Shown: positions 8,826 to 17,267, counted from the stretch's first letter. The stretch: 30,877 nt of DNA from DATKKX01 sp035542775 (GCA_035542775.1 DATKKX010000455.1:1-30877), one strand, 5' to 3'. Program-made: numbers and translations. Notes: a model not told the origin generated them from the letters alone.

Positions 8826-10198
8826 GGCCCGGTGTCTCCTGTGTGGATCGGAAGCGTGAAGCGGAGTACGGCGCCGCGTTCCGGCCCCGAGGCGGCCGAC
8901 AAATGCCCGCCGAATGCCTCGACAATCGTTCTACTGATGGGCAGTCCCATGCCGAGACCGTGTTGCTTGGTGGTGAAGAAAGACTCGAAGATCCGGTCCG
9001 TGTCGCCATCAGGCAGGCCCGGTCCCGTATCGCAGATCGCGCACTCGACTGACTCATCATTGGTTCGGTGGGTTTGAATGGTCAGTTGGCGCAGCCCGTT
9101 TCCGTTTCCAGCCATTGCCTCCAGACCGTTTCGCATCAGATTCACCAGCACCTGCTCGATCTGGACTGGATCCGCCGTGACCCGCGGCAGCGAGTCTTCG
9201 AGTTCCAGGAGCACACGCGCTCCCGTTTGCCGCGCTTCGGATCTCATCAGATCCGCGGCCTCGCGTGCCAAGCCGTTGAGGTCCACCGCCGTTCGTCGCG
9301 GCTCGCGCTCGCGAATGAAGTTGCGGATCCGCTCGATGATCTCCCCGGCCCGCTCGGCCTGGTCGGAGGCTCGCTCCAGATCGGGCAGCAGCACGACCGG
9401 TCTGGGCTCGCCGCCGTGGATCCGCTGCAAGCAGGCCTGGATGTAGTTGACGATTGCGGCCAGCGGCTGGTTGATTTCGTGCGCGAGCCCGGTGGCCATC
9501 TCGCCCATGGTTGTGAGGCGCGCAACATGAGTCAGCTCCATCTGCCGCTGTCGAGCCAACTCCTCGGCCCGCACGCGGGCGCTGATGTCCTGAACGACCC
9601 CCGTGAACATCTGCCGTCCCGGCAGGCGCACGTCGCTGCAGATGATCTCGAGAGGAAAAACCGAGCCGTCCTTGCGCATCCCCAACACTTCCCGGCGCAT
9701 CCCGATGACCCTGGCTTCGCCGGTGCGGACGTAGCGGGCCACGTAATCGTCGTGGTTCTCGCTGTGCGGGGACGGCATCAGCACGCTCGCGCTCCTGCCG
9801 ATCACCTCGTTGGGACTGTATCCGAAGATGGCGGCCGCGGCTGAGTTGAAGGAAGTGATGATGCCGCGATCATTCATGGTGATGATGCCCTCGCCGGCGG
9901 TGTCCACGATGGCGCGGGTCCAGGCCTCGCTCTCCAGGATTTTTTGTGCCTGCTCGTCGGCCTGCTGTCGGGCGAGAAGCAGAGCGGAGAGGGAGTGGCA
10001 AAGAACCGCCACCGCGCCGCCGAGCAGCAACACGGTTCCACCCTCGCCCAAGCCGGTCAGAACCGCTCGAAGGGGGTCGCCGGAGAACTGGGATAAGTCG
10101 TCCAGCAGCATCAGGGCGGCACAGACTGCGCCGCCAAACAGGGCGAACCAGCCACCCCACCGCAACGTCCTGGTGTTTCTTGCATTTGCCGTAAGCAT
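8822..10198 (-). CDS. fixL: membrane PAS sensor histidine kinase, FixL-like with heme-ligand His
   Basis: This is a 458-aa sensor kinase and the partner of the downstream FixJ-like regulator. I choose ATG 10198, with CGGGAG 5 nt upstream, over a possible ATG at 10396 whose extra residues look non-coding. Two membrane helices (about 14-33 and 53-76) precede a PAS domain (about 90-210). That PAS contains NHDDYVARY, whose His149 aligns with the proximal heme ligand His200 of Bradyrhizobium FixL, and GMRREVLGMRKDG, whose Arg169 aligns with FixL Arg220, the residue that senses O2. The H-box is GEMATGLAHEINQPL (His240), followed by a HATPase domain with N-box NLMRNGLEAM and G-boxes DTGPGLPDG and GLGMGLPIS. 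Oxygen or another diatomic gas is the likely signal. The alignment is by eye from memory of the FixL sequence. Confidence 0.9.
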   Translation of the reverse strand: MLTANARNTRTLRWGGWFALFGGAVCAALMLLDDLSQFSGDPLRAVLTGLGEGGTVLLLGGAVAVLCHSLSALLLARQQADEQAQKILESEAWTRAIVDTAGEGIITMNDRGIITSFNSAAAAIFGYSPNEVIGRSASVLMPSPHSENHDDYVARYVRTGEARVIGMRREVLGMRKDGSVFPLEIICSDVRLPGRQMFTGVVQDISARVRAEELARQRQMELTHVARLTTMGEMATGLAHEINQPLAAIVNYIQACLQRIHGGEPRPVVLLPDLERASDQAERAGEIIERIRNFIREREPRRTAVDLNGLAREAADLMRSEARQTGARVLLELEDSLPRVTADPVQIEQVLVNLMRNGLEAMAGNGNGLRQLTIQTHRTNDESVECAICDTGPGLPDGDTDRIFESFFTTKQHGLGMGLPISRTIVEAFGGHLSAASGPERGAVLRFTLPIHTGDTGP

Positions 10199-10906
10199 TA
10201 GCGCTCCCGAGGCCAGACCACGTCGCGGGCGTCGTGGCGACGTGCCACAAGCTGATGGAGTCGCGTCGGCAATGTGGTCCTCAGAACCTACCCCACTCGG
10301 CGATCCCGGCGCGTCCTCTGGCCCCGCTGGATTATCCCATAGCCTCTGCAGGATGATTGGTAATGCCCTTGCCGCTACCGGCCCGCCCGCGCGCATGGGT
10401 TCAGGCGACCTTAGGAGTGGCGTTCCAGAAAGTCAACCGGAAACGGGCATCCTTCCGCGAAAGTCCTTCAGCACAAATCCGCATGGCGCCGGGCCTCCGC
10501 TGGCGCAGCGTAACTCCAGTTTAGTGGCTTGGCCCGGTCGTCAATACCGGGTGATTACCTGGTTCCGATGGCGGGCGCGAATGTGGCCCGGCGGATCTCC
10601 AGGTCGTCAGGGTTGAACCCTCCAAGACGGCGCCATCGTTTCGAGAACGAGGACGGATTTTGGGCAGATTGGCCAGGCAAGCATAGTCCCCTCGATGGCG
10701 GTGACGGTCGCCACCTCCGATGCATCCCGAGAACATCGGCGGCTTGAGGCGCTGACCATGCCGGGCGTAATTCCGCCGCGAGCCCGCCGGTTCCCGCCGG
10801 CACGTCCACTAAGTCATGGACCCACACGGCCGGTGTATTGACAGCAGGTGTGCTCAGTGAAGGGCTTCATTGCTGCCGGCGCGTCGGACAGTTCGCTCAA
10901 CCGGCT
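10199..10906. other. intergenic stretch between kinase and sulfotransferase genes
   Basis: I see no convincing gene in these 708 bases; the open frames on both strands have no recognisable motif. An inverted repeat, CCCGGT (10533-10538) with ACCGGG (10546-10551), lies in the middle. On the minus strand TTGACG (10539-10544) and TAAACT (10518-10523), 15 bp apart, make a weak possible promoter for the sensor kinase gene. Confidence 0.4.
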
Positions 10907-11968
10907 TCAAACGACATGGGCTTCCGGCTTGGTCACACCGTGGAGGTAACGGTTCGCCGCGAAGCATCGGTCCGGCGTGTAGACATCGATGCCGAATGCT
11001 GCGGGGATGCTCATGAGTTCCTGCTCCTCCACAGGGCCGACTTTCTTACGCCACCGTTCGATCAGGTAGTGTACATCCCCGACTTTGTCGGCGGTGCCCG
11101 AAGACACGGTGCGGGAGGGCCTGCGAATCTGCATGCGCATGGCGTCGATGTCCGGGAGGTCCAGTCGTTGCGAGAGCAGGTTCAATACCAGATCCGGCTG
11201 GAGCACGGTCTGTTCGTACGTAATCGTAAGCCAATCCGGGTGGGTGCGCGATTCGAGGGCGCGGATCGGCGCAAGGAGCGTCAGCACCCAATCGAGAACA
11301 TGCACGGCGAGAAGGGATCCGCTGGCGAGGATGCGTCGGGCCAGATCCACCTGGCTTCCCGTGAGGTGAGTGTCCACGAACCAGCGGTGATTCAGATAGG
11401 CGCCGCATTCTTCTGGATGATTGGCCGCTATCGAAGAGAGTGCGTTGGCGATGGGATGTCGCAACAGCAGGACTATATCCACGGGGAACTGCTCGGCGAA
11501 CCACTCGATCATTGCTGTTGCGGTCGGCATCTGGAAGACCACTCGATCCGTGATGCGATGAAAATACGGCTCCCAGAAATGAAGCATGGGGTAGATGTGG
11601 ATTTTGGCCGTCACGACCCGCCGGGCGAACTCGCGGAAGCGCCGTTCAGCTTCGCCCTCAAAGTGCACAAAGCGATCGAATCTGTAGTCGCCTGGGCACT
11701 GGGCCGCCTCGGCCAGGCTTGGAATCTCGTCCTTGAAGCGCGAGTACAGCGCCACACCGAAGGCATCCCCGACGTAGCGGATTCCCGGATGGCTTGCCAT
11801 GGTGTTCAGGATCCATGTCGAACCGCTGCGGCGCCTGCAGAACAACAGAACGTTGGGCCTCTTCCCCTGCAAGTGCCGGCAGCAGAGACGAAAGGCGATC
11901 TCATACGCGGTAACCTTCCACCGCTCGTTGCGCAGGTTTCGAATCCCCACAAGATTAAGCGGATGCAT
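10907..11968 (-). CDS. PAPS-dependent sulfotransferase family protein
   Basis: This is a likely sulfotransferase moving sulfate from PAPS to a carbohydrate. In the 353-aa product the P-loop-like 5'-phosphosulfate motif is FCRRRSGSTWILNTM (about 43-57), in the normal place near the N-terminus. A 3'-phosphate-binding element of the form VLLLRHPIANALSS lies in the middle. I use ATG 11968, since the family starts shortly before the P-loop; the frame is open upstream only because it overlaps the glycosyltransferase gene. The start lies 14 nt inside that gene, so the two are coupled. Together with the epimerase it suggests a sulfated surface glycan. The acceptor cannot be predicted. An alternative start is the GTG two codons upstream. 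Confidence 0.82.
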   Translation of the reverse strand: MHPLNLVGIRNLRNERWKVTAYEIAFRLCCRHLQGKRPNVLLFCRRRSGSTWILNTMASHPGIRYVGDAFGVALYSRFKDEIPSLAEAAQCPGDYRFDRFVHFEGEAERRFREFARRVVTAKIHIYPMLHFWEPYFHRITDRVVFQMPTATAMIEWFAEQFPVDIVLLLRHPIANALSSIAANHPEECGAYLNHRWFVDTHLTGSQVDLARRILASGSLLAVHVLDWVLTLLAPIRALESRTHPDWLTITYEQTVLQPDLVLNLLSQRLDLPDIDAMRMQIRRPSRTVSSGTADKVGDVHYLIERWRKKVGPVEEQELMSIPAAFGIDVYTPDRCFAANRYLHGVTKPEAHVV

Positions 11969-13325
11969 AGTCACACTTCCCTCCGTCCGGGGTGCCGACC
12001 TGGCTCGGAAGCACTTCACCGGCGGCGAAAGCCCGCATGCTTCCGGGCGGGAGGGTCTCACCAACCTCTTGGGTTCGCAGATGCATCTCCGCATTGGCCG
12101 GATCCTGAGCCGCGGCGACAATGCGTTCGGCGAGACTGCGGTAGCTGAAACGATGGGCGTTGATCGCGGCGCGGCACCGCCGAGCCTCCAGTTTGCTCAC
12201 TATCCTTTCACCGATCAAGAAGCCAGCTGCGTTGACAATCCGTTCCTCCAGTTGGGCGTAGTTGCCGGGCTCGAAGTATCGTCCCGTCTGGGGCTCGAGG
12301 ACGAGATGCGAAATGGTGGCGTCATTGACCAGCACCATGTACAGCCCCGTCCCCATGGCCTCCTGGATGGTGATCGACGGCTGCAAGTGCCAAATGCCGA
12401 AGTCGGCCGCGTTGTACAGCCGCGCCAGCGTCTCCCTGTTTGCGAAGGGCAGGTAAATGAATCGCTCCTTCAGGTCCGACCGCGTGATCAGCGACAGGAT
12501 TCGATCGCTTTCCGCGTCCCCCTTCCGTAGTCCAATGAGCATTGCCTTTAGTCTCGGGACGCGCCGCATGGCCCGCGACACGACCGACACCCAGATATCC
12601 AGTCTCTTGACCGGCGTCATCCTGCAGGAATGCAGGGCGACAACCTCATCGTCGGCGATACCCAGCCGCCGTCGCTCAGCGGAGCGCCCTTCCTCGTCTA
12701 CCAAGAACGCGGCAGAGTCGAACCCGTAAGGTACCAGAAAGCATTTGCGCAGCAGTAGTTCGCGCCGCCCGCCGGAGGCGACGCGGGGGAGGACGAAGTC
12801 ATACGTGTCGGGCGTGACGAAGAGCACGGCATCACTTGCTTCCATACAACGGCGCACGGCAGAACGTTTCAGGACAAAGAAGCCGGCTTCCAGCAGGAGA
12901 TTTCGCAGCATTTCCAGTGGACGCGGCAGGGTCGTTCGTCTCTGGGCGTGGTTCTGCTCGGTCATGCACATCAGGCCTCCGCCGACCGTGGCCCATTCCT
13001 TGATCAGCCGAGTGGGGAACAAAGAGGCCGGTTCGTGAATGATGGTGAGATCCGGCCGAAACCCCCGCAGTGCCTCCGTGAGACCGGGACAAGTGACTAT
13101 CCTGCGAGGTCCAAGCCATGCATGCAGTCGGTGCACCTCTCCTCCATCGAACAGCTCCACGCCTTCGGAGAGGTTCTGTTCGTACACACAGCGAAGCGAT
13201 TGCGGCGCATAGGGCGATGTGAAAACGCGCACAGCGTGCCCTAGCCCGCGGAAAGCGTGAAACCAGCCGGTCGCTTCATATCCCAACCCCGGCAGGAAGA
13301 ATGGGTGTACCAGCGCAATTTTCAT
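11955..13325 (-). CDS. GT4-type glycosyltransferase
   Basis: This is a 456-aa retaining glycosyltransferase with two Rossmann-like (GT-B) halves. The N-terminal half opens MKIALVHPFFLPGLGYEATGW, a typical GT4 beginning with an early strand and a Gly-rich turn. The C-terminal half shows SCRMTPVKRLD, where GT4 enzymes usually have G-R-x-x-x-x-K-G, then IYLPFANRETLARLYNAADF, and ITIQEAMGTGLYMVLVND, corresponding to the nucleotide-sugar binding E-x7-E region, although the second Glu is not obvious. ATG 13325 is 18 nt downstream of the epimerase stop, and the 3' end overlaps the sulfotransferase start. The donor and acceptor sugars are unknown; it is probably part of surface polysaccharide assembly. 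Confidence 0.85.
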   Translation of the reverse strand: MKIALVHPFFLPGLGYEATGWFHAFRGLGHAVRVFTSPYAPQSLRCVYEQNLSEGVELFDGGEVHRLHAWLGPRRIVTCPGLTEALRGFRPDLTIIHEPASLFPTRLIKEWATVGGGLMCMTEQNHAQRRTTLPRPLEMLRNLLLEAGFFVLKRSAVRRCMEASDAVLFVTPDTYDFVLPRVASGGRRELLLRKCFLVPYGFDSAAFLVDEEGRSAERRRLGIADDEVVALHSCRMTPVKRLDIWVSVVSRAMRRVPRLKAMLIGLRKGDAESDRILSLITRSDLKERFIYLPFANRETLARLYNAADFGIWHLQPSITIQEAMGTGLYMVLVNDATISHLVLEPQTGRYFEPGNYAQLEERIVNAAGFLIGERIVSKLEARRCRAAINAHRFSYRSLAERIVAAAQDPANAEMHLRTQEVGETLPPGSMRAFAAGEVLPSQVGTPDGGKCDYASA

Positions 13326-13343
13326 CGCCGGACCTCTCCGCGC

Positions 13344-14360
13344 CTATGCATGCTGGACGGTCAGATGGGAAGGCGCGGCATGGCCTCCCTCCTCCAGAAC
13401 CCGGCATGAGTTTCTGTCTCCCCCGAAGCCCATTCGAGAAGCCCACCAATCGATTGTTCGGCGCAGTCCTTCGTCAAAACGAACCTCTGCTTCAAAACGA
13501 AGTACTTTCTTGGCGAGCCGGCAGTCCGCGAGGCGATCACGCACGTCGGCGTTCCTGACGGCCCTGTATACGGGCTTGATGTCCTTGCCCAGGGCTTGGT
13601 TGATCTTCGCGATGACCTGGTTCAGAGTGAGCCATTCGCCGCATCCGATGTTGATGACTTGACCGGTCGTTCTCGCCGCCGCCGCGCTCAGCAGATTGGC
13701 CTGCACGACGTTGTCGATGTAGGTGAAATCGCGAGTCTGTTCACCATCACCGTAGATGACCGGCGAACGATCGGCCAGTATCGCCATGATGAAAGCTGGG
13801 ATGACCGCCGTGAACAGCTTCTGGGGAACCTGGCGTGCGCCGAAGACGTTGAAGTATCGAAGTGATATCGTTTCGAGTCCGTAGCACTCCCAGAAGACTC
13901 GACAATAGGTTTCACCCATGACCTTCTGAGCGCTATAGGGGCATCCTGGTCTGGGCGGTTGCCCCTCGTGTTTGGGAAAGCCCGGCGCGTCGCCATAAGC
14001 GCTGCTGCTGGCTGCGTAGATGACCCGCCGACAACCTGCATACCTGGCGGCTTCGAGGATGTTGTACGTCCCCGTTACATTGGTGTGGTGCGACAGGCGG
14101 GGCTCCTGCAGGCTGATTCGCAACGGCACCGCGCCCTCGTGGAAAACCACGCTGATACCCTGGCAGGCACGAGCGCAGTCTGCGGGGCTTCGGAGATCGC
14201 CTTCGATCACGTCGATCCTCGGCGCCGCCCCGGCAAGGTTCTCCCGCGATCCGGTGCTGAAGTTGTCCAAGACGCGGACGTAATCTCCGCGCTCGACGAG
14301 TGCCTCAACCAGGTGTGACCCGATGAAACCGGCGCCGCCTGTCACCAGGTATTTTGCCAC
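13344..14360 (-). CDS. NAD-dependent sugar epimerase/dehydratase (UDP-glucose 4-epimerase-like SDR)
   Basis: This is an extended short-chain dehydrogenase acting on a nucleotide sugar. The NAD motif TGGAGFIGSH is at the very N-terminus, followed by VLDNFSTG and GDLRSP; the catalytic Ser region is ASSSAYG and the Tyr-Lys pair is YSAQK. RYFNVFGARQ and YGDGEQTRDFTYIDNVV are typical of GalE/WbpP-type C4-epimerases. I choose the GTG at 14360 because homologues start just before K-Y-L-V-T-G-G; GGAGGTGAGG lies 11-20 nt upstream. An ATG at 14408 would add 16 residues. It heads the operon with the glycosyltransferase and sulfotransferase, probably supplying the activated sugar. The last 20 or so residues, after RTIDWWASRMGF, are poorly conserved. 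Confidence 0.88.
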   Translation of the reverse strand: MAKYLVTGGAGFIGSHLVEALVERGDYVRVLDNFSTGSRENLAGAAPRIDVIEGDLRSPADCARACQGISVVFHEGAVPLRISLQEPRLSHHTNVTGTYNILEAARYAGCRRVIYAASSSAYGDAPGFPKHEGQPPRPGCPYSAQKVMGETYCRVFWECYGLETISLRYFNVFGARQVPQKLFTAVIPAFIMAILADRSPVIYGDGEQTRDFTYIDNVVQANLLSAAAARTTGQVINIGCGEWLTLNQVIAKINQALGKDIKPVYRAVRNADVRDRLADCRLAKKVLRFEAEVRFDEGLRRTIDWWASRMGFGGDRNSCRVLEEGGHAAPSHLTVQHA

Positions 14361-14941
14361 GGTCAGGGCCCTCACCTCCAATTGGCTGCCGCGGGCGTCT
14401 GCCGCCATTGTGGCCGCACACTATGAATGGCGGTTGGGCGCCAGAGTCACAACACAGAAATGCGGTTGACCGCGTATCGATTCCGGGGGCACCGTTTGAC
14501 GGTGTTGCTGCTCCGGGATGATGCCCCCTCATCGCACGAACTCGAAATTGACACTTACAGCATACCAAGCCCGCCCAATAAGTCAAGGCGCTGCCCCTCC
14601 GCCCACGCTGCTGAGGTCGGCGAGGGCATGGAGGGAAGGGATTTACAGCCAGTTTGCGAGGCTGGTGGATCCGCACATTGTCCAGGAATCGGGCAATGCC
14701 CCCCCCGGGGGAGGCGGGCACGCCGACAGGCGCGGCGGGAGTCGAAGGCCGGACTCGGCATCAGGATGGTCCGCCCAAAGGAGCGGAGGATATTGCGGTT
14801 CGAGGAGCATTCCTTGTCCTGAGCGCCGCCGAGAAAATCGCGCGCCGGTTTCGCGAGGAGGTGCAGGATCGGTGCTTGCCAGGCGCCTGAAAGGGGTGAT
14901 GGGTGTGACCTGGGTGCTGCACTGTCGAAGTGCTTCGCTGA
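14361..14941. other. intergenic stretch upstream of the epimerase gene
   Basis: No believable protein is seen in these 581 bases. The right end lies downstream of the CcdA-like gene and holds a small palindrome, CGAAGTGCTTCG (14925-14936), without a T-tract. The left half carries the promoter proposed for the epimerase operon (14559-14586). Confidence 0.45.
14559..14586 (-). promoter_or_regulatory. possible sigma70-like promoter of the epimerase operon
   Basis: On the minus strand TTGACT (14581-14586) and TATGCT (14559-14564) are spaced by 16 bp. Transcription would begin about 190 nt upstream of the chosen epimerase start. Both boxes match the E. coli consensus at four or five of six positions; promoter consensus in this organism is unknown. 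Confidence 0.35.
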
Positions 14942-15621
14942 TCATTCAAAAGCAAGGAACCACGCGCCAACCAGCATGATGAGCACGCCGGCGATCCGTC
15001 GCAGGATGTCTGTGCCGCGGTTCCACCCCTTGGAATCGACCAGCCGTTGAACGAAGCCCATTGACGTTCCGCCGACGAGAACCAGGCCGCAATGGCCGAG
15101 ACTGTAGGCCACCAGCAACATGAGGCCGAAGGCCATCCCGCGCAAGGGGGTGACGACAATCAGCGCGCCCAGCACAGGACCGGCGCAAGGCAGCGATATC
15201 AGCCCAAAGAGCAGTCCGAGGAGCAGCGCCCCGACAAAACCCCTTTGCTTGGGCTGTAGTCCGGAAGGGACGGGAATCCGCAGTCTGATCGCCCCCAGCA
15301 GGTGCAGGCCCATCAGCAGGCAGACGACCGCTGCGATGTACTTCCACCAGCCTGCGGGAAGCAGCGTGCTGGCCGACCACACCCCGAACCAGATCAGGGC
15401 GAACATGATCGTCAGCCCAATGGCGAACGTCAGCGACAGGAGGAAAGAACGGGCAACCGTCCGCTTCTCCTGCCCGGCGACGTAGCCGACCATGAGCGGC
15501 GCCGCCGCCAGCACACAGGGATTCGCGGCGGTCAAGAGTCCGCCTGCCAGGGCCGCGAGGGGGCCAGCCAGGGATTGCCCTCCACGACGCGGGCGAGGCT
15601 CTCGGACCACTCTTCGAGCAT
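14942..15621 (-). CDS. CcdA/DsbD-like transmembrane thiol transporter, apparent frameshift near N-terminus
   Basis: This integral membrane protein moves thiol electrons from cytoplasmic thioredoxin to the envelope. About six helices are seen, with the paired Cys motifs NPCVLAAAPL and LPCAGPVLGAL at the start of the two symmetric halves. The upstream gene ends with TAG directly followed by ATG (15619-15621), which opens MLEEWSESLARVVEGNPWLAP. Family members continue from such a start into LAALAGGLLTAANPCV, but here that continuation lies in the next frame. The join falls at the run of five C (minus strand; 15559-15563), where one extra C or a -1 slip would restore one protein of about 227 aa. 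If there is no slip, translation must use the GTG at 15610 and the N-terminus is nonsense. This could be a sequencing error, a recent mutation or programmed slippage. Confidence 0.8.
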
Positions 15622-16332
15622 CTACTTGACCCCCAGTTCCGCGAACTTGGCGATGAAGTCCTTCTTGGGGAGAAATCCTTCATGGCGCCAGATCTCCTTG
15701 CCGTCGCGGTCAAAAAAGATCTGCGTCGGGATCAGCCGGATCTTGTACGGAGTCGCGGCCTTGGGACTCTTCCAGACATCGATGAACTCGACGACGACGC
15801 GGCCGGCGTATTCCTTCCTCAACTCCACCAGGATCGGCGCCAACTCCTTGCAGGCCTTGCATTTGTCGGCGCCGAGATCGACGACCCGAGGAAGCTTGGC
15901 GTCAACCGCCTGCGACGTTGGCGCATCCGTTGGAGCGGATGGCGTCGGCGCGGTCTCCTCTTCACGGGGGGGCGATCGGTTCGCCTGCGCTTCGCCCGCA
16001 TCAGCGGTCCGCCCCGCTGAATCCTCGAGCGATACTGGTACGGTGTCCGGTGGAGCGGCCTCCGCTGCATCGGCTTGGACAGCCGGCGCCGCCTCGGGGC
16101 TGACGGGCTCTACACCCTTCGGCGGGAGCGATTGCTTCGGGGTCGGTTCAACCTTGCGAGGCGTCTCGGGCCGCGGAGGGGACGGCGCCTCGGGCTGCTC
16201 CGGCACTGCGACGGCCGGTTCGACACTCGCCGTCGCCTCGTCACGTTGCTGACTTTTGTACCATGCCACGCCTCCAACGAAGGCGATGACGATCGCCACG
16301 ATCAGGCCGTTGACCGCCGGACTTCGAGGCAT
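15622..16332 (-). CDS. membrane-anchored thioredoxin-like protein with long Pro-rich spacer
   Basis: This is a 236-aa envelope thiol-disulfide protein. An N-terminal signal anchor (about 8-24) is followed by about 110 residues rich in Pro, Ala and Glu, then a thioredoxin fold (about 145-236). The fold has redox site DKCKACKELAPIL (CxxC, Cys158/Cys161) and a cis-Pro segment RLIPTQIFFDRDGKE. GGAGGG lies 6 nt before the ATG at 16332; a TTG two codons upstream is less likely. The stop codon abuts the CcdA start, so the two are coupled, as expected for a redox carrier fed by the membrane transporter. The spacer may let the domain reach across a wide periplasm. The partner is likely the ArsF-type lipoprotein encoded just upstream, by inference. 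Confidence 0.87.
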   Translation of the reverse strand: MPRSPAVNGLIVAIVIAFVGGVAWYKSQQRDEATASVEPAVAVPEQPEAPSPPRPETPRKVEPTPKQSLPPKGVEPVSPEAAPAVQADAAEAAPPDTVPVSLEDSAGRTADAGEAQANRSPPREEETAPTPSAPTDAPTSQAVDAKLPRVVDLGADKCKACKELAPILVELRKEYAGRVVVEFIDVWKSPKAATPYKIRLIPTQIFFDRDGKEIWRHEGFLPKKDFIAKFAELGVK

Positions 16333-16362
16333 CTTCAACCCTCCGCGCCGCGCGGGCGTATC

Positions 16363-16884
16363 TCAACTCTCCATGAACTGCGCCAGCTCCGACCGGACGT
16401 ACTCCTGGAACTCGTGCGGCTTGTCGACCAGCTCCCAGACTTTCGGCAGGTTCTTCCATCGCGCCACCTTACCGTCCTTCAGCTCAACCAGAATGAGCGC
16501 CTGGGCCTGGAGCTGGAAATCCTGCTCGAAGTGACCGTTGCCATCGGACTCGATGTTCACCGCTCTCCACGCAAGCGTGCCGTCATGCAACGGACCGCCA
16601 AAGCGGCTCTCCACCGTCTCCTTCGACTGCTTCTCGATCGAAAGGCATGTCGGGCAGCGAAGCGTGCGATGGAAGTAATAAGCGATGAACTTGGGCTCGG
16701 CTTTACCGGAAGCGCCGGGCCCATCAGTAGTTGAAGTCGACGGCTTGTTACAGGCCCCGCCGAGAAGCAGGGCCAGCCCGGCGAGGGCTGACAGCGCCGC
16801 CGTCCTGATCAGGCTGCCACGGAAGCCGGCAGTGCGCGTGTTCTCATCCGCCGGCGGACTCTTGCTCTGCTCGCGATACTGCAT
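16363..16884 (-). CDS. ArsF-family lipoprotein with CPTC motif
   Basis: This is a 173-aa lipoprotein: a cytoplasmic N-tail and hydrophobic segment (about 25-43) end in lipobox LLGGAC (Cys45), so it is probably anchored on the outside of a membrane. The mature part opens IAYYFHRTLRCPTCLSIE (Cys77/Cys80) and contains VNIESDGNGHFEQDFQL and VARWKNLPKVWELV, which I recognise as the ArsF family found in arsenic operons, labelled by some databases as a nitroreductase subunit. The fold looks thioredoxin-like with a CxxC site. It sits between the small thioredoxin and membrane thioredoxin genes, so it is a plausible end acceptor or arsenic-binding member of the thiol relay. ATG 16884 has AAGGA 8 nt upstream. 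Its biochemical role is not established to my knowledge. Confidence 0.82.
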   Translation of the reverse strand: MQYREQSKSPPADENTRTAGFRGSLIRTAALSALAGLALLLGGACNKPSTSTTDGPGASGKAEPKFIAYYFHRTLRCPTCLSIEKQSKETVESRFGGPLHDGTLAWRAVNIESDGNGHFEQDFQLQAQALILVELKDGKVARWKNLPKVWELVDKPHEFQEYVRSELAQFMES

Positions 16885-17017
16885 CGTTTGTATCCTTGTC
16901 TTGTGATTCCACCGCCGACCTCGGCGCGGGCGCCGCGGTCGATGGCGGACCGCCGAAACGGCAATCCGTGCACCGGGTCATACTGTCGCAACAGCGGTAT
17001 TCCGATTCGTCGTTCAT
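16844..17017 (-). CDS. possible small Cys-rich protein in the arsenic operon
   Basis: This is a 57-codon frame starting 4 nt after the stop codon of the small thioredoxin gene and overlapping the start of the ArsF-family gene by 41 nt. The N-terminus MNDESEYRCCDSMTRCTDC holds five Cys in the first 19 residues, in two pairs plus one, suggestive of a metal- or metalloid-binding motif. The rest is low complexity (Ala, Pro, Glu). Only a weak ribosome site (AAGAGA) precedes it. It may be real or a chance frame between two genes. Confidence 0.35.
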   Translation of the reverse strand: MNDESEYRCCDSMTRCTDCRFGGPPSTAAPAPRSAVESQDKDTNDAVSRAEQESAGG

Positions 17018-17021
17018 TCTC

Positions 17022-17267
17022 TTACTTGCCAAGAGCGTTGGTCAGCAACGTGGTCAGATCCGCCTCGCTGACCACTTTGCCGGTCACCTTCACTTTGCCG
17101 TCGATGGCCAGCGCCGGGGTCATCATGACGCCGTACGAGGCGATCTTGCTGATGTCTGTCACTTTAATCAGTTCGTATTTGACGCCGAGCTTGTCCGCGG
17201 CGGCCTTGGCATTGGCCGCCAGAGTCTCGCACTTCTTGCAGCCCGTCCCCAGAATCTCGATCTTCAT
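17022..17267 (-). CDS. small thioredoxin family protein (redox-active disulfide protein 2 type)
   Basis: This is an 81-aa cytoplasmic thioredoxin/glutaredoxin-like protein of the MTH895/TM0996 type. It opens MKIEILGTGCKKCETLAANA, with CxxC at Cys10/Cys13 immediately after the first strand, and has the cis-Pro loop MMTPALAIDG (Pro51). It covers the whole fold with no extra domain. Such genes commonly sit next to ArsR and permease genes in arsenic and metal operons. Here it could reduce the arsenate reductase or pass electrons to the CcdA-like transporter. AAGG lies 7 nt before the ATG. It is 65 bp downstream of the permease gene. Confidence 0.9.
   Translation of the reverse strand: MKIEILGTGCKKCETLAANAKAAADKLGVKYELIKVTDISKIASYGVMMTPALAIDGKVKVTGKVVSEADLTTLLTNALGK

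Noticed and set aside
10838..12148. Plus-strand open frame of 436 codons over the sulfotransferase
   Set aside because: The minus strand carries the PAPS-binding motifs and operon overlaps; the plus frame matches no family and lacks a ribosome site.
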